64,000 bases of DNA from Henriciella aquimarina. Its GTDB lineage: Bacteria; Pseudomonadota; Alphaproteobacteria; Caulobacterales; Hyphomonadaceae. Location: positions 124,001 through 188,000 of the forward strand of contig NZ_NCST01000061.1 of the NCBI RefSeq assembly GCF_002088975.1. The letters are read 5' to 3'. Under the pieces are notes generated by a model. That model saw only the letters and a program-made list of their open reading frames with translations, did not search any database and was not told where the DNA came from. Below, one piece after another: positions 1 through 8,248 of the stretch (position 1 is the stretch's first letter; every line of letters starts with the position of its first letter). A program made the position numbers and the translations under genes.

Positions 1-118
1 CGAACTCGAAATCCTCAAGTTCGACGGTGTGATGTTCGGCCCTGTCCGCCCAGTCCTCGGCTGCCGCCGGGGCGGCGAGCCATGTCACGGCGAGGGTGAG
101 GATCGACAATACCCGCAT
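1..118 (-). CDS. Secreted protein, N-terminal fragment cut by window edge
   Basis: Reading leftwards from an ATG at 116-118, the frame stays open to the window edge, giving 39 residues. It begins with a positive residue and a hydrophobic core, then an Ala-rich stretch ending AAPAAAEDW, a typical Sec signal peptide with an AXA-type cleavage site. The mature part starts acidic and says nothing about function. I do not recognise the family from so little sequence; homoserine acetyltransferase-like alpha/beta hydrolases often look like this at the N-terminus, but that is a guess. Confidence 0.6.
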   Translation of the reverse strand, partial: MRVLSILTLAVTWLAAPAAAEDWADRAEHHTVELEDFEF

Positions 119-214
119 GATACGCTCCTTCGGTGGCGTCAGCGGGAAGAGACTAGCCGTCTCATGTCTTGTGGCAACAGGGCGTTCGCCTGCAAAGGAA
201 GGAGGAAGGCCGCC

Positions 215-550
215 TCAGGCCGCTTCCATTTCAATGCCTTTTTCGGCCATGAACTCTTTCAGTTCGCCGGTTTCGAACATTTCCTTGATGATGTCGCAGC
301 CGCCGACAAACTCGCCCTTCACATAGAGCTGGGGAATGGTCGGCCAGTCGGAATAGATCTTGATGCCTTCACGCACATTCTGGTCTTCAAGGACGTTGGT
401 GGCGACGTAGTCGACGCCGAGATAGTCGAGAACCTGCACGACGACCGAAGAGAAGCCGCATTGCGGGAAAGTGGGCGTCCCTTTCATGAAAAGCACCACG
501 TCATGGCCTTTGACGGCCTTGTCGATGGCTTGCTGGACGTCGTCGCTCAT
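215..550 (-). CDS. grxD: Monothiol glutaredoxin, Grx4/GrxD type
   Basis: This 111-residue protein is a monothiol glutaredoxin that binds and transfers [2Fe-2S] clusters with glutathione, in the cytoplasm, often with BolA-family partners. The CGFS active site is visible with Cys31, preceded by the family's FMKGTP segment, followed by a WPTIPQLYVKGEF block (cis-Pro and GSH-binding region) and a GGCDI motif. Length matches the single-domain family. In many alphaproteobacteria grxD sits beside bolA and purL; here no bolA is visible, and the neighbours are the ATPase inhibitor gene and purC. The C-terminus is acidic and ends in Ala-Ala. Confidence 0.96.
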   Translation of the reverse strand: MSDDVQQAIDKAVKGHDVVLFMKGTPTFPQCGFSSVVVQVLDYLGVDYVATNVLEDQNVREGIKIYSDWPTIPQLYVKGEFVGGCDIIKEMFETGELKEFMAEKGIEMEAA

Positions 551-623
551 GTCGGTCTCCGCTTGTCTGGCGTTGAAGGCAAGATGTGAGGCGGGAAGGG
601 GCCAGCTTCAAGCCCCGGCCTGC

Positions 624-956
624 CTACTGGTCTTTCACTTCCTTCATGACCTGCTCGCGCGCGACCGCAATCAGTTCGGCCATGTGCTCGCGAATGCGCG
701 TGTCCGAGCGGTCGACGCCCTTGGCATCGAGGTCGGCGCGGACCTTGCGGAAAACGTCTTCGTCGCCCGGTTCTTCCAGGTCGGACATGACGACCGACTT
801 GGCATATTCCTCGGCTTCCTTGCCGGTCATGTTCATCAGGTCTGCCGCCCAGAGGCCGAGCAGCTTGTTGCGGCGGTTCATGATCTTGAACTGCAGCGCG
901 GAGTCGTGGGCGTATTTCGCTTCTTCAGCGCGCTCGCGATCGTCGAATGTGCTCAT
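624..956 (-). CDS. F1-ATPase inhibitor zeta-type subunit (DUF1476)
   Basis: The 110-residue protein starts MSTFDDRERAEEAKYAHD and continues FKIMNRRNKLLGLWAA, the hallmark of the DUF1476 family. In Paracoccus the family member is the zeta subunit, which inhibits ATP hydrolysis by the F1F0 ATP synthase through its N-terminal segment. The frame stays open 41 codons upstream, but the family N-terminus begins exactly at this Met, so I start at 956. It has no signal peptide and is highly charged and helical. Gene order with grxD and purC is common in alphaproteobacteria. Inhibitory activity is known for some members only; in other species the role may be minor. Confidence 0.93.
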   Translation of the reverse strand: MSTFDDRERAEEAKYAHDSALQFKIMNRRNKLLGLWAADLMNMTGKEAEEYAKSVVMSDLEEPGDEDVFRKVRADLDAKGVDRSDTRIREHMAELIAVAREQVMKEVKDQ

Positions 957-1197
957 CTGGCAAGTCTTCCTGTGTTCCGGGCCATAATGGTAAGCTGTTT
1001 CGGCGGGGGTATAAAGCGCGCAGACGGTTTCAGGCAAGAGCGGCGTGCTGTGTGGATGGCCGGAAAGACCGGGCGCCATGCTGAATCATCATTTGTTTCG
1101 GACCCCGCATCGGAGTAACAATCCGTGCTTGTTCCTTACGGGGCGGCACCGGGGCTGACGCATGGGCCGCTCTGCATATTCGCAGGGGAGGCGCGTG

Positions 1198-1968
1198 ATG
1201 TCTCGCAGACGCAAGATTTACGAAGGCAAGGCGAAGATCCTCTATGAGGGACCCGAGCCGGGCACGCTGATCCAGTATTTCAAGGATGATGCGACCGCCT
1301 TCAACGCCGAGAAGAAGGCCGTGCTCGACGGCAAGGGCGTGCTGAACAACCGTATCAGCGAGTTCATCATGACGCGGCTGGCCGCCGTCGGCATCCCGAA
1401 TCATTTCATCAAGCGGCTGAACATGCGCGAGCAGCTCATCCGCAAGGTGGAGATCATTCCGCTCGAGGTGATCGTGCGCAATGTGGCCGCTGGCACGATG
1501 TCGAAACGGCTCGGCATCCCCGAAGGCGAAACGCTGCCGCGGGCCATTGTCGAGTTCAGCTACAAGAAGGATGAGCTGGGCGACCCGCTTGTCTCGGAAG
1601 AGCATATCGCCGCCTTTGGCTGGGCGAGTGCCCAGGAGCTTGACGACATCATCGCCCTGGCGCTGCGCGTGAATGACTTCATGTCCGGCCTGTTTGCCGG
1701 TGTCGGCATCCGGCTCGTGGACTTCAAGCTGGAATTCGGCCGTCATTTCGAAGGTGACATGGTGCGCACCATCCTGGCCGACGAGATCAGTCCGGACAGC
1801 TGCCGCCTGTGGGACTTCGAGACAAATGAGAAGCTCGACAAGGACCGCTTCCGCCGCGATCTCGGCGGGGTGACGGAAGCCTATGCGGAAGTCGCGCGCC
1901 GGCTCGGCATCATCAAGGAGAATGCCCAGGGCGCGGATGTTGTCGACTTTTCAAGCGCGGGTAAGTAA
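1198..1968 (+). CDS. purC: Phosphoribosylaminoimidazole-succinocarboxamide synthase (SAICAR synthase)
   Basis: PurC joins CAIR and aspartate with ATP to give SAICAR in purine synthesis. The 256-residue protein begins [15 protein letters not shown] (the family's nucleotide-binding start) and contains [24 protein letters not shown] and [15 protein letters not shown], which are family signatures. I prefer ATG 1198 over the upstream in-frame ATG at 1162 because an AGGGGAGG ribosome site sits just before it and the family starts there. The next gene is a sulfotransferase, then purS, so the usual purC-purS pair is interrupted. No purQ or purL follows in this window. Confidence 0.97.
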   Translation: MSRRRKIYEGKAKILYEGPEPGTLIQYFKDDATAFNAEKKAVLDGKGVLNNRISEFIMTRLAAVGIPNHFIKRLNMREQLIRKVEIIPLEVIVRNVAAGTMSKRLGIPEGETLPRAIVEFSYKKDELGDPLVSEEHIAAFGWASAQELDDIIALALRVNDFMSGLFAGVGIRLVDFKLEFGRHFEGDMVRTILADEISPDSCRLWDFETNEKLDKDRFRRDLGGVTEAYAEVARRLGIIKENAQGADVVDFSSAGK

Positions 1969-1998
1969 CCTGCTGCCCAAGCGGGCAGGGGGCATCCA

Positions 1999-2709
1999 TT
2001 GGCATTGAAGGTGATCGGCGCTGGCTTCGGACGCACGGGGACCCTGTCCCTCAAGGCGGCGCTGGAGCAGCTCGGCTATGTGAAATGCCATCACATGCTG
2101 GAAATCTTTCCCGACGACCGGCTGCTCGATGCCTGGCATGACATCGCGAAGGGCGGGACGCCCGATTGGGATGCGGTGTTTGACGGCTATGAAGCCACGG
2201 TCGACTTTCCGGCCTCGGCCTATTGGCGGGAGCTTTCGGCGCATTTCCCGGAGGCGAAGATCATCCTCTCTGTGCGTGAGTTCGAGAGCTGGTATGCCAG
2301 CGCGAACGAGACGATTTATCCCGCCAGTGCGGGCATCCCCGGCTGGATGACGGTCATCCCGAAGATCCGCAAGATCAAGGAGATGACGACACTGACGACC
2401 TGGACCCGCGTGTTCGATGACCGGTTCAAGGACAAGGCCCATGTGCGCCAAGTGTTCGAGCAGCATGAGGCCGATGTCAAAGCCGCCTTCCCGCCGGAGC
2501 GTCTGCTCGTCTTTCATCCGAAGGAGGGCTGGGGGCCGCTCTGTGCCTTTCTCGACAAGCCGGTGCCGGACACGCCCTTTCCGAACGTGAACGATCGTGA
2601 GGATTTCCGCAAAAGGGTTGCCATGCTCGCGCGCCTGCGCTGGTTGCCATGGATTGCCGGGGGCCTTGCCATTGCCGGTGCGCTCGGCGCATTCCTTGCG
2701 TTTCAATAG
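1999..2709 (+). CDS. Sulfotransferase family protein (Sulfotransfer_4 type), membrane-anchored
   Basis: The 236-residue protein opens with KVIGAGFGRTGTLSLKAAL, the PAPS-binding loop of a sulfotransferase family often seen in bacteria and invertebrates. LSVREFESWYAS matches the 3'-phosphate-binding region. The natural acceptor substrate is unknown. After about residue 208 a hydrophobic segment (WLPWIAGGLAIAGALGAFLA) forms one C-terminal membrane anchor, so the enzyme is probably tail-anchored. The start is TTG at 1999, supported by an AGGGGG ribosome site eight bases upstream; no ATG fits. It lies 30 bp after purC and 52 bp before purS, so it is probably co-transcribed with purine genes although it has no purine role. 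Confidence 0.85.
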   Translation: MALKVIGAGFGRTGTLSLKAALEQLGYVKCHHMLEIFPDDRLLDAWHDIAKGGTPDWDAVFDGYEATVDFPASAYWRELSAHFPEAKIILSVREFESWYASANETIYPASAGIPGWMTVIPKIRKIKEMTTLTTWTRVFDDRFKDKAHVRQVFEQHEADVKAAFPPERLLVFHPKEGWGPLCAFLDKPVPDTPFPNVNDREDFRKRVAMLARLRWLPWIAGGLAIAGALGAFLAFQ

Positions 2710-2761
2710 GCGGCCAAATCGGCTAAACGGACAGCGACTCGTACTTCTGGAGACTTTGCTC

Positions 2762-3004
2762 ATGAAAGCCATCGTCCATGTCGGCCTCAAACCCGGTGTT
2801 CTCGACCCGCAGGGCAAGGCGGTTGCCGACACGCTCGGCCGGATGGGCTATGAGGAGGTCAAGGGCGCGCGGATCGGCAAGGTCATCGAGCTCGATCTCG
2901 ACGGCGTGGAAGCCGGACAGGAAGACGCTCGCGTGAAAGAGATGTGCGAGAAGCTTCTCGCCAACACCGTGATCGAATCCTATCGCTATGAGCTGGTCGA
3001 CTAG
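2762..3004 (+). CDS. purS: Phosphoribosylformylglycinamidine synthase subunit PurS
   Basis: PurS is the small subunit that, with PurQ and PurL, converts FGAR to FGAM using glutamine. The 80-residue protein shows the family start MKAIVHVGLKPGVLDPQGKA, the G(Y)EEVKGARIGKVIEL middle, and the C-terminal block MCEKLLANTVIESYRYEL. The length is typical. A GGAG ribosome site lies seven bases before ATG 2762. It sits in the purC cluster, but the partner purQ normally found directly downstream is replaced by an unrelated EthD gene, so purQ and purL must be elsewhere on the chromosome. Confidence 0.96.
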   Translation: MKAIVHVGLKPGVLDPQGKAVADTLGRMGYEEVKGARIGKVIELDLDGVEAGQEDARVKEMCEKLLANTVIESYRYELVD

Positions 3005-3021
3005 CGGTCTGACAGGCTAGG

Positions 3022-3040
3022 CTCCTCCAAAACGGAGGAG
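3022..3040 (+). promoter_or_regulatory. Hairpin sequestering the EthD-gene ribosome binding site
   Basis: CTCCTCC (3022-3028) and GGAGGAG (3034-3040) form a perfect 7-bp stem with a 5-base loop. The right arm is the ribosome binding site of the EthD gene, five bases before its ATG at 3046. A second short stem, CTAGC (3001-3005) with GCTAG (3016-3020), includes the purS stop codon. In mRNA the site would be hidden unless ribosomes or another factor open it. Regulatory use is inferred from the sequence only. Confidence 0.55.
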
Positions 3041-3045
3041 ACGCC

Positions 3046-3414
3046 ATGATCAAGCTCACATTCTGCCTGCACCGCCTGCCGCATCTTTCGCGGGAGGCTT
3101 TCCAGACCTATTGGCGCGAAACGCATGCTCCGCTCGTCGCCCGGCATGCAAACACGCTCGGCATTGCCCGCTATGTGCAATCGCACGCGCTGACGCATGA
3201 CTTCAATGGCGTGCTGAGAAACAGCCGCGAAGCGCCGGAGATGTATGACGGCATTGCCGAACTCTGGTGGGAAAGCTGGGACGCGCTGTTCAAGGCCGGG
3301 GAGAACCCTGGCAATGCCGAAGCCGGTGCCGCCCTCCTCGAGGACGAACGCAAATTCATCGACCTCAAGCGCTCGCCGCTCTGGTTCAATGAAGAGCACG
3401 TGATTGTCGGGTAA
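3046..3414 (+). CDS. EthD domain-containing protein
   Basis: The 122-residue protein has the dimeric ferredoxin-like alpha/beta-barrel sequence of the EthD family: KLTFCLHRLPHLSREAFQTYWRETHAPLVAR near the N-terminus, then a DGIAELWWESWDAL strand-helix and EDERKFIDLKRSPLWFNEEHVI at the C-terminus. EthD proteins act in ether and polyketide degradation or as small cyclases and decarboxylases; the substrate here is unknown. It lies 41 bp after purS with a strong but hairpin-trapped ribosome site, and its stop TAA directly abuts the stop of the facing gene (TAATTA, 3412-3417). Confidence 0.85.
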   Translation: MIKLTFCLHRLPHLSREAFQTYWRETHAPLVARHANTLGIARYVQSHALTHDFNGVLRNSREAPEMYDGIAELWWESWDALFKAGENPGNAEAGAALLEDERKFIDLKRSPLWFNEEHVIVG

Positions 3415-3870
3415 TTACGGTCCGGGGCGCTCAGGCTTGCGGCATCCGTCCACAAGCCGCGCGCTGTTTTGATAACTCGGGGTGTCGGTCGGAACCCATG
3501 GCGCCTTGCAGACAAAGATGGTGGTTCGGACGCCCCCGTATTTCTCTCGTGCCTCGCGGCGCGCCTGGGTCAGGTCGGGCAGAGGGGCGGATGGCTCCAG
3601 CAGAACGATGGTGCATGTTTTCTGAGGCCCGGCCGTCTCGAAACAGTAGCGCACATTGATGTCGTAGCCGCAGACATTCGAGCGGGGCGCGCCCTCGCCA
3701 GGACGTTCCAGGCAATTGAGGCGATCGGCATGCTGGTCCGGGTTGGTGAAAACCGACAGGCAGAAGGCGCCGATGGTTACGCCCACGACAATCAGGCCAA
3801 CCCTGACCGGGTGCGGGACGTGTCCAAGCAGATTTTTCAAGCCTGTTTCCCCCAGCTCTGCCGACATCAA
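3415..3870 (-). CDS. Hypothetical protein with one N-terminal membrane segment
   Basis: I do not recognise this 151-residue protein. After about 20 residues there is one membrane helix (VRVGLIVVGVTIGAFCLSVF), followed by a domain of about 110 residues with six cysteines (for example LNCLERPG, SNVCGYDINVRYCFE, KTCTIV, FVCKAP, DGCRKP), which would suit disulfides outside the cytoplasm. The C-terminus is Pro-rich. It lies downstream of icd on the same strand but is separated from it by a terminator, so it likely has its own promoter. A second Met follows directly after the first, so the start could be three bases downstream. Confidence 0.6.
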   Translation of the reverse strand: MMSAELGETGLKNLLGHVPHPVRVGLIVVGVTIGAFCLSVFTNPDQHADRLNCLERPGEGAPRSNVCGYDINVRYCFETAGPQKTCTIVLLEPSAPLPDLTQARREAREKYGGVRTTIFVCKAPWVPTDTPSYQNSARLVDGCRKPERPGP

Positions 3871-3884
3871 GCCTGTTTCTCCGC

Positions 3885-3918
3885 AAAAGAAAAGCCCCGG
3901 CCGATTGGACCGGGGCTT
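3885..3918 (-). terminator. Rho-independent terminator of icd
   Basis: AAGCCCCGG (3892-3900) pairs perfectly with CCGGGGCTT (3910-3918) around a 9-base loop. Read on the minus strand the stem is followed by a U-rich run (TTCTTTT, from 3891 to 3885). It lies 24 bases past the icd stop codon. Confidence 0.85.
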
Positions 3919-3942
3919 CGTAATTTTGAAAAGGCTTGAGGC

Positions 3943-5154
3943 TTACGCCATGGCCTTTTCCAGGTTGGTGGCGACGGCTTCGAGGAAGCCTTCCGTCGTC
4001 AGCCAGTCCTGGCTCGGCCCGATGAGCAGGGCGAGGTCCTTGGTCATCTTGCCTTCTTCGACGGTCTCGATGACGACCTTTTCCAGCTTTTCGGCGAAGT
4101 CGGTGACGGCCGGCGTGTTATCGAGACGGCCGCGGTGGGCGAGGCCACGCGTCCAGGCGAAGATCGACGCGATCGAGTTGGTCGAGGTCGCTTCGCCCTT
4201 CTGGTGGTTGCGGTAGTGACGGGTCACCGTGCCGTGGGCGGCTTCGGCTTCGACCGTCTTGCCGTCCGGCGACATCAGCACCGAGGTCATCAGCCCCAGC
4301 GAGCCGAAGCCCTGGGCGACCGTGTCGGACTGGACGTCGCCGTCATAGTTCTTACAGGCCCAGACATAACCGCCCGACCATTTCATCGCCGCAGCGACCA
4401 TGTCGTCGATCAGGCGGTGCTCATAGGTGCCGCCAAACTCCTTGAAGGCATCGGCGAACTCGTTGTCGAAGACTTCCTGGAACAGATCCTTGAAGCGGCC
4501 GTCATAGGCTTTCAGGATCGTGTTCTTGGTCGACAGGTAGACCGGCCACTTGCGGGTCAGGCCGAAGTTGAACGAGGCACGCGCGAAATCGCGGATCGAC
4601 TCGTCCAGGTTGTACATACCCATGGCGACGCCGGAATCCTGGAAGTCATAGACCTCCTTCTCGATCTTCTCGCCGTCTTCACCTTCCCAGGTCATGGTCA
4701 GCTTGCCCGGGCCCGGCACGCGGAAATCGGTGGCGCGATACTGGTCGCCGAAGGCGTGACGGCCGATGACGATCGGCTGGGTCCAGCCCGGCACGAGACG
4801 CGGCACGTTGGAAATCACGATCGGCTCACGGAACACAACGCCACCCAGGATGTTACGGATGGTGCCGTTCGGGCTGCGCCACATTTGTTTCAGGCCGAAC
4901 TCTTCAACGCGGGCTTCGTCCGGCGTGATGGTCGCGCACTTAACGCCGACGCCATATTCCTTGATGGCATTGGCAGCATCGACGGTGATCTGGTCGTCGG
5001 TTTCGTCGCGGCTTTCAATGCCGAGATCGTAGTATTTGAGGTCGACGTCGAGATAGGGGTGAATGAGCCGGTCTTTGATCATCTGCCAGATGATGCGGGT
5101 CATCTCGTCGCCATCGAGCTCGACGACGGGATTTTCGACCTTGATCTTTGCCAT
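3943..5154 (-). CDS. icd: NADP-dependent isocitrate dehydrogenase
   Basis: This TCA-cycle enzyme oxidises isocitrate to 2-oxoglutarate with NADP. The 403-residue protein is of the eukaryote-like (subfamily II) dimeric type: [17 protein letters not shown] at the start, the substrate-binding SPNGTIRN at residues 94-101, KYFDLG-like YYDLGI, and a C-terminal [35 protein letters not shown] block where the NADP-binding loop lies. Length is typical. It is a single-gene unit with a strong terminator behind it and about 110 bp of upstream sequence shared with the divergent gluzincin gene. Confidence 0.98.
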   Translation of the reverse strand: MAKIKVENPVVELDGDEMTRIIWQMIKDRLIHPYLDVDLKYYDLGIESRDETDDQITVDAANAIKEYGVGVKCATITPDEARVEEFGLKQMWRSPNGTIRNILGGVVFREPIVISNVPRLVPGWTQPIVIGRHAFGDQYRATDFRVPGPGKLTMTWEGEDGEKIEKEVYDFQDSGVAMGMYNLDESIRDFARASFNFGLTRKWPVYLSTKNTILKAYDGRFKDLFQEVFDNEFADAFKEFGGTYEHRLIDDMVAAAMKWSGGYVWACKNYDGDVQSDTVAQGFGSLGLMTSVLMSPDGKTVEAEAAHGTVTRHYRNHQKGEATSTNSIASIFAWTRGLAHRGRLDNTPAVTDFAEKLEKVVIETVEEGKMTKDLALLIGPSQDWLTTEGFLEAVATNLEKAMA

Positions 5155-5267
5155 CGCGTGGAAGTCCTTTCGGTTGCACAGTTTTCTGGGCGGCTATAGC
5201 AGAAGGGTCTGAGAGGTCAAAAGCGACTTTCGGGCGCGCGGGGGAGACTCATGAGAGGTGGTCACCG

Positions 5268-6713
5268 ATGAGCCGTTTAGTCTTTGTAATATCAATGTTT
5301 TTCTTGCCGCTTTCCGAGGCGGCAGTCGCACAGGCGAATCCCGAAAAAACAGTAGGGGCCGAAGCCGTTGCCGAAATCGGCCCGGATGAGAGCGGGAACT
5401 GGCGGGTCGAATACACCTTCGATACTCCCCAGAAAGTGCTCGCCTTCGCCCGCTCCGAGAGCGATTATCGCGATGCGACCTGGTTCGTTGAAGGCGACGG
5501 GGTGCGCTTTGGCCGGGTGGCCGGCGCCGATGTCATCGTCTTCGATGATCCGTCCAGGACGGTCGCCTTCAGCCTCATCCCGCTGACCAACAAGCCGGAG
5601 GCGGACTATACGCCTTTCGTGACCTTCGGGGATGGCGGGCTGGCGATCCATGAAGGCCAGTTCAGCCTCATTCCCTTTGAGAGCCGTGACGCGGTCGAAG
5701 CCCTGGACGGCGACCTGTCAGCCGCCGAGGTGCCGCAACTGCCCATGACCGTGCGGTTGTCCTCCGACAAGCCGATCATTGTCGATGGCGAGACTTATCA
5801 GGGGCAGGTCGAACACAGGCTCGAAGGTGACGGCACCTATATCTATATGGGCGATAGCGCGATCGAGTCCTTCGACAGCTTTACGGCCATCCTCGACCGG
5901 ACGCTGCCGGAGTGGCTGCAATCGCGCTTCGACAGCGATCTCGAGGCGATCTTTGCCGGGCTGGAAGCGCGCTGGGGCTTTGGCCTCGAGGACAAGGCAA
6001 GCGTCATGCTCGCCTTCAAGGAGGGTCGCTCGGACGGGTTCTCCGCGACCGGCGAGGCGCTGGACCAGCTGCTGATGATGGAAGTCGGCGGCAAGGATCT
6101 CGCCGAACCGGGCTTCGACACGCTCTCCTATCTGCAATGGTTCTTCGCACACGAAGCCATCCACCTTTTCCAGAAACAGCGCGGTGTCGGGTTTGCCGGT
6201 GGCGGCGAGGCCTGGATCCATGAGGGCGCTGCGAACACCATGGCCTACAGCCTGATCGCGGACATGGTCGGGCCGGAAGACGGGCCGAAATTCCTTTCCG
6301 GGGTCTATGCCAATGCCTTCGAGACCTGTGTTGGCGCCCTGGAGAAGGGCTCTCTTGAAACCGCGCAGGAACGTGGTGACGCCTCTGCTCACTATGCCTG
6401 CGGGGATTTTATCGCTCTGGCGACGGACGGCTTTCTGCCGCGCCGCTCGCTTTACGATTTCTGGAACCGGCTGACGACGCTGGCCGCAGCCAATGACAAG
6501 ACGCAGGTGGATGCGGACCTCTATTTCTCCACAGTGCAGCTGCTGGGCGTCCGGCGCAGTCAGCGCGACATGCTCCGTGAGATTGTCGAGGAAGAGCTGG
6601 ACAATCCCCGAAAAGCCCTCACAGACTTGCTCGACGCGGCAGGGCTCGATCCGCAGTTCAATGACAAAGACCAGTTGATCAAACTGAACTGGCCCGACTA
6701 TTCGGCGGAATGA
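5268..6713 (+). CDS. Secreted gluzincin-like metallopeptidase homologue (HExxH)
   Basis: This 481-residue protein has a signal peptide (VFVISMFFLPLSEAAVAQA) and then a beta-rich region to about residue 200, followed by a helical domain with HEAIH at 295-299 and E319 in WIHEGAANTMAY. An HExxH motif and a Glu about 20 residues later is the zinc-binding layout of M1-like gluzincins. The middle also resembles the N-terminal and catalytic parts of aminopeptidase-N-like proteins without the C-terminal domain. It is probably periplasmic. The start at 5268 is chosen because the signal peptide begins there. Its stop overlaps the start of the RNA methyltransferase gene (ATGA). Activity and substrate are unknown. 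Confidence 0.75.
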   Translation: MSRLVFVISMFFLPLSEAAVAQANPEKTVGAEAVAEIGPDESGNWRVEYTFDTPQKVLAFARSESDYRDATWFVEGDGVRFGRVAGADVIVFDDPSRTVAFSLIPLTNKPEADYTPFVTFGDGGLAIHEGQFSLIPFESRDAVEALDGDLSAAEVPQLPMTVRLSSDKPIIVDGETYQGQVEHRLEGDGTYIYMGDSAIESFDSFTAILDRTLPEWLQSRFDSDLEAIFAGLEARWGFGLEDKASVMLAFKEGRSDGFSATGEALDQLLMMEVGGKDLAEPGFDTLSYLQWFFAHEAIHLFQKQRGVGFAGGGEAWIHEGAANTMAYSLIADMVGPEDGPKFLSGVYANAFETCVGALEKGSLETAQERGDASAHYACGDFIALATDGFLPRRSLYDFWNRLTTLAAANDKTQVDADLYFSTVQLLGVRRSQRDMLREIVEEELDNPRKALTDLLDAAGLDPQFNDKDQLIKLNWPDYSAE

Positions 6714-7462
6714 CCGAACCGAGACAACCCGCCATCATCCTCGCCGAACCCCAGCTGGGGGAGAATATCGGCGCAGCTGCTCGCGCCATGCTGAACTTCG
6801 GCCTGACCGAACTGCGTGTGGCGGCCCCGCGCGATGGCTGGCCCAATCCGGCTGCGGAGCCATTGGCGGCCGGGGCCTTCGATGCAGGCGTTACGGTGAC
6901 GGCGTATGAGAGTGTCGAGGCGGCCTGCGCGGACCTTGGCTATCTCGTTGCGGCCACGGCCCGGCCGCGCGGCATGGAAAAGGCGGTGACGAATGCCAGC
7001 GGGGCGGTGGACCTGCTGGCCACCCAGACAGTGCCCACCGGCGTGCTCTTCGGCAGCGAGGCCCAAGGCCTCCACAATGACCATGTCGCGATGTGCGATG
7101 CGATCATGACCTATCCCGTCAATCCGGCCTTCGCCTCGCTCAATCTCTCGCAGGCCGTGGTCGTCTTCTCGCATGCCTGGGGCGAGGTGGCCGGACAGGC
7201 TGGCCGGTTCGAGGGGGCTAAAGCCGGCGTGGGCGATCCGGCCACCCGCGAAGAGCTGATCGGCATGTTCGAGCATTTCGAGGATGAGCTGGAGCGGGCC
7301 GGCTATTTCTATCCGCCGGACAAGACCCCGCTGATGACCCGCAATCTGCGCAACGCCTTCATCCGCGGCCAGTGGACGAGTCAGGAAGTGCGGACCTTTC
7401 GCGGCGCGGTAAAGGCGCTCGCCATCGGGCGCGGCAAGGCCCGCATCAAGCGGGACAACTAG
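6710..7462 (+). CDS. trmJ: tRNA/rRNA 2'-O-methyltransferase, TrmJ/LasT type (SPOUT)
   Basis: The 250-residue protein belongs to the TrmH/SpoU branch of knotted SPOUT methyltransferases. ILAEPQLGENIGAAARAMLNFGL is motif 1 with the key Asn-Ile-Gly-Ala-Ala-Arg; GVLFGSEAQGLHNDHV is motif 2; NPAFASLNLSQAVVVFSH is motif 3 that forms the SAM knot. TrmJ methylates the ribose at position 32 of tRNAs in gamma-proteobacteria; target here is inferred by similarity. The C-terminal extension (residues 185-250) with RNLRNAFIRGQWTSQEV matches the TrmJ tail. ATGA overlap with the previous gene suggests translational coupling. Its stop shares a CTAG with the facing regulator gene. Confidence 0.9.
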   Translation: MTEPRQPAIILAEPQLGENIGAAARAMLNFGLTELRVAAPRDGWPNPAAEPLAAGAFDAGVTVTAYESVEAACADLGYLVAATARPRGMEKAVTNASGAVDLLATQTVPTGVLFGSEAQGLHNDHVAMCDAIMTYPVNPAFASLNLSQAVVVFSHAWGEVAGQAGRFEGAKAGVGDPATREELIGMFEHFEDELERAGYFYPPDKTPLMTRNLRNAFIRGQWTSQEVRTFRGAVKALAIGRGKARIKRDN

Positions 7463-8157
7463 CCCGCCTTCCGCTCACACTGGCGCTGCTCGTGCCATCG
7501 TGCACGCAGGTGGGAGACCCTTTCCGGAAACCGGATGTCCATGAGCTCGGCACGGGTGACCCGGTCGGTGCGAAAATGCCGGAAATCCCCGCGAAGCTCG
7601 CACCAGGCGCAGATCAGGCGCACGCTTTCCCAATAGGCGAGCAGGAAGGGCCAGATCGTGCGGGTCGAGGTCTTTCCGGCTTCGTCAATATAGTCGATAT
7701 CAAGCTTCGATTGGGTCCGGATGGCATTTCGCACGAGGGAGACGTCGAAGCTGTCCTCGATGCGTGAGCCCGTCCAGGTCACAGGCTGAAGGGCGGCATC
7801 GACGATGACCGGTTCCAGTTCGGCCGGAATGACGCTTGAGAGTTTCGCGATGAGGTCTTCCGCTCCGCGTGCGAGCGCCTTGTCGCCACGCGCCGCGACC
7901 CATTTCGCGCCGAGCACGGCAGCTTCCAGCTCGTCTGCCGTGAGCATAAGCGGTGGCATGTCATAGCCGCGTTCCAGCACATAGCCGGTCCCGGCTTCCC
8001 CGCGCACAGGCACGCGCTGGGCGATGAGTTCGGCCATGTCGCGATAGAGCGTGCGCAGCGAGACTTCCAGTTCCTCCGCGAGCGCATGGCCCGTGACAGG
8101 CCGGCGTTTGCGGCGCAGGATCTGGATGATCCGGAAGAGGCGTTCGGCTCGTCTCAT
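7459..8157 (-). CDS. YafY-family HTH/WYL-domain transcriptional regulator
   Basis: The 232-residue protein has an N-terminal winged helix (RAERLFRIIQILRRKRRPVTGHALAEELEVSLRTLYRDMAEL), then GYVLERGYDMPPLMLTADELEAAVLGAKWVA, typical of YafY regulators, and a WYL-type domain from about residue 130 with an IDYIDEAGKTSTRTIWP core and RLICAWCELRGDFRHFRTDRV. WYL domains sense ligands, often nucleic acid or small molecules. It is divergent from a GST gene, with a perfect 11-bp inverted repeat between them, so it probably controls that gene and itself. Start codon is ATG at 8155-8157. Confidence 0.9.
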   Translation of the reverse strand: MRRAERLFRIIQILRRKRRPVTGHALAEELEVSLRTLYRDMAELIAQRVPVRGEAGTGYVLERGYDMPPLMLTADELEAAVLGAKWVAARGDKALARGAEDLIAKLSSVIPAELEPVIVDAALQPVTWTGSRIEDSFDVSLVRNAIRTQSKLDIDYIDEAGKTSTRTIWPFLLAYWESVRLICAWCELRGDFRHFRTDRVTRAELMDIRFPERVSHLRARWHEQRQCERKAG

Positions 8158-8178
8158 TCTTTTTTCGTTCTACTGACA

Positions 8179-8206
8179 GGCTGCTGACATCATGCTGTCA
8201 GCAGCC
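8179..8206. promoter_or_regulatory. Inverted repeat, likely operator of the YafY regulator
   Basis: GGCTGCTGACA (8179-8189) and TGTCAGCAGCC (8196-8206) are perfect 11-bp arms around a 6-bp spacer. A third CTGACAG lies at 8173-8179. The site lies between the divergent regulator and GST genes, where a dimeric WYL-family repressor would act. Role inferred from position and symmetry. Confidence 0.65.
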
Positions 8207-8248
8207 TTGATCTAGCAAGGGCTATCTCAAGCCGAAAAGGAGATGGCC

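Noticed and set aside
4135-5199. Long open frame on the plus strand over icd
   Set aside because: Antisense shadow of the icd gene; Ala, Arg, Gly-biased composition without any family pattern.
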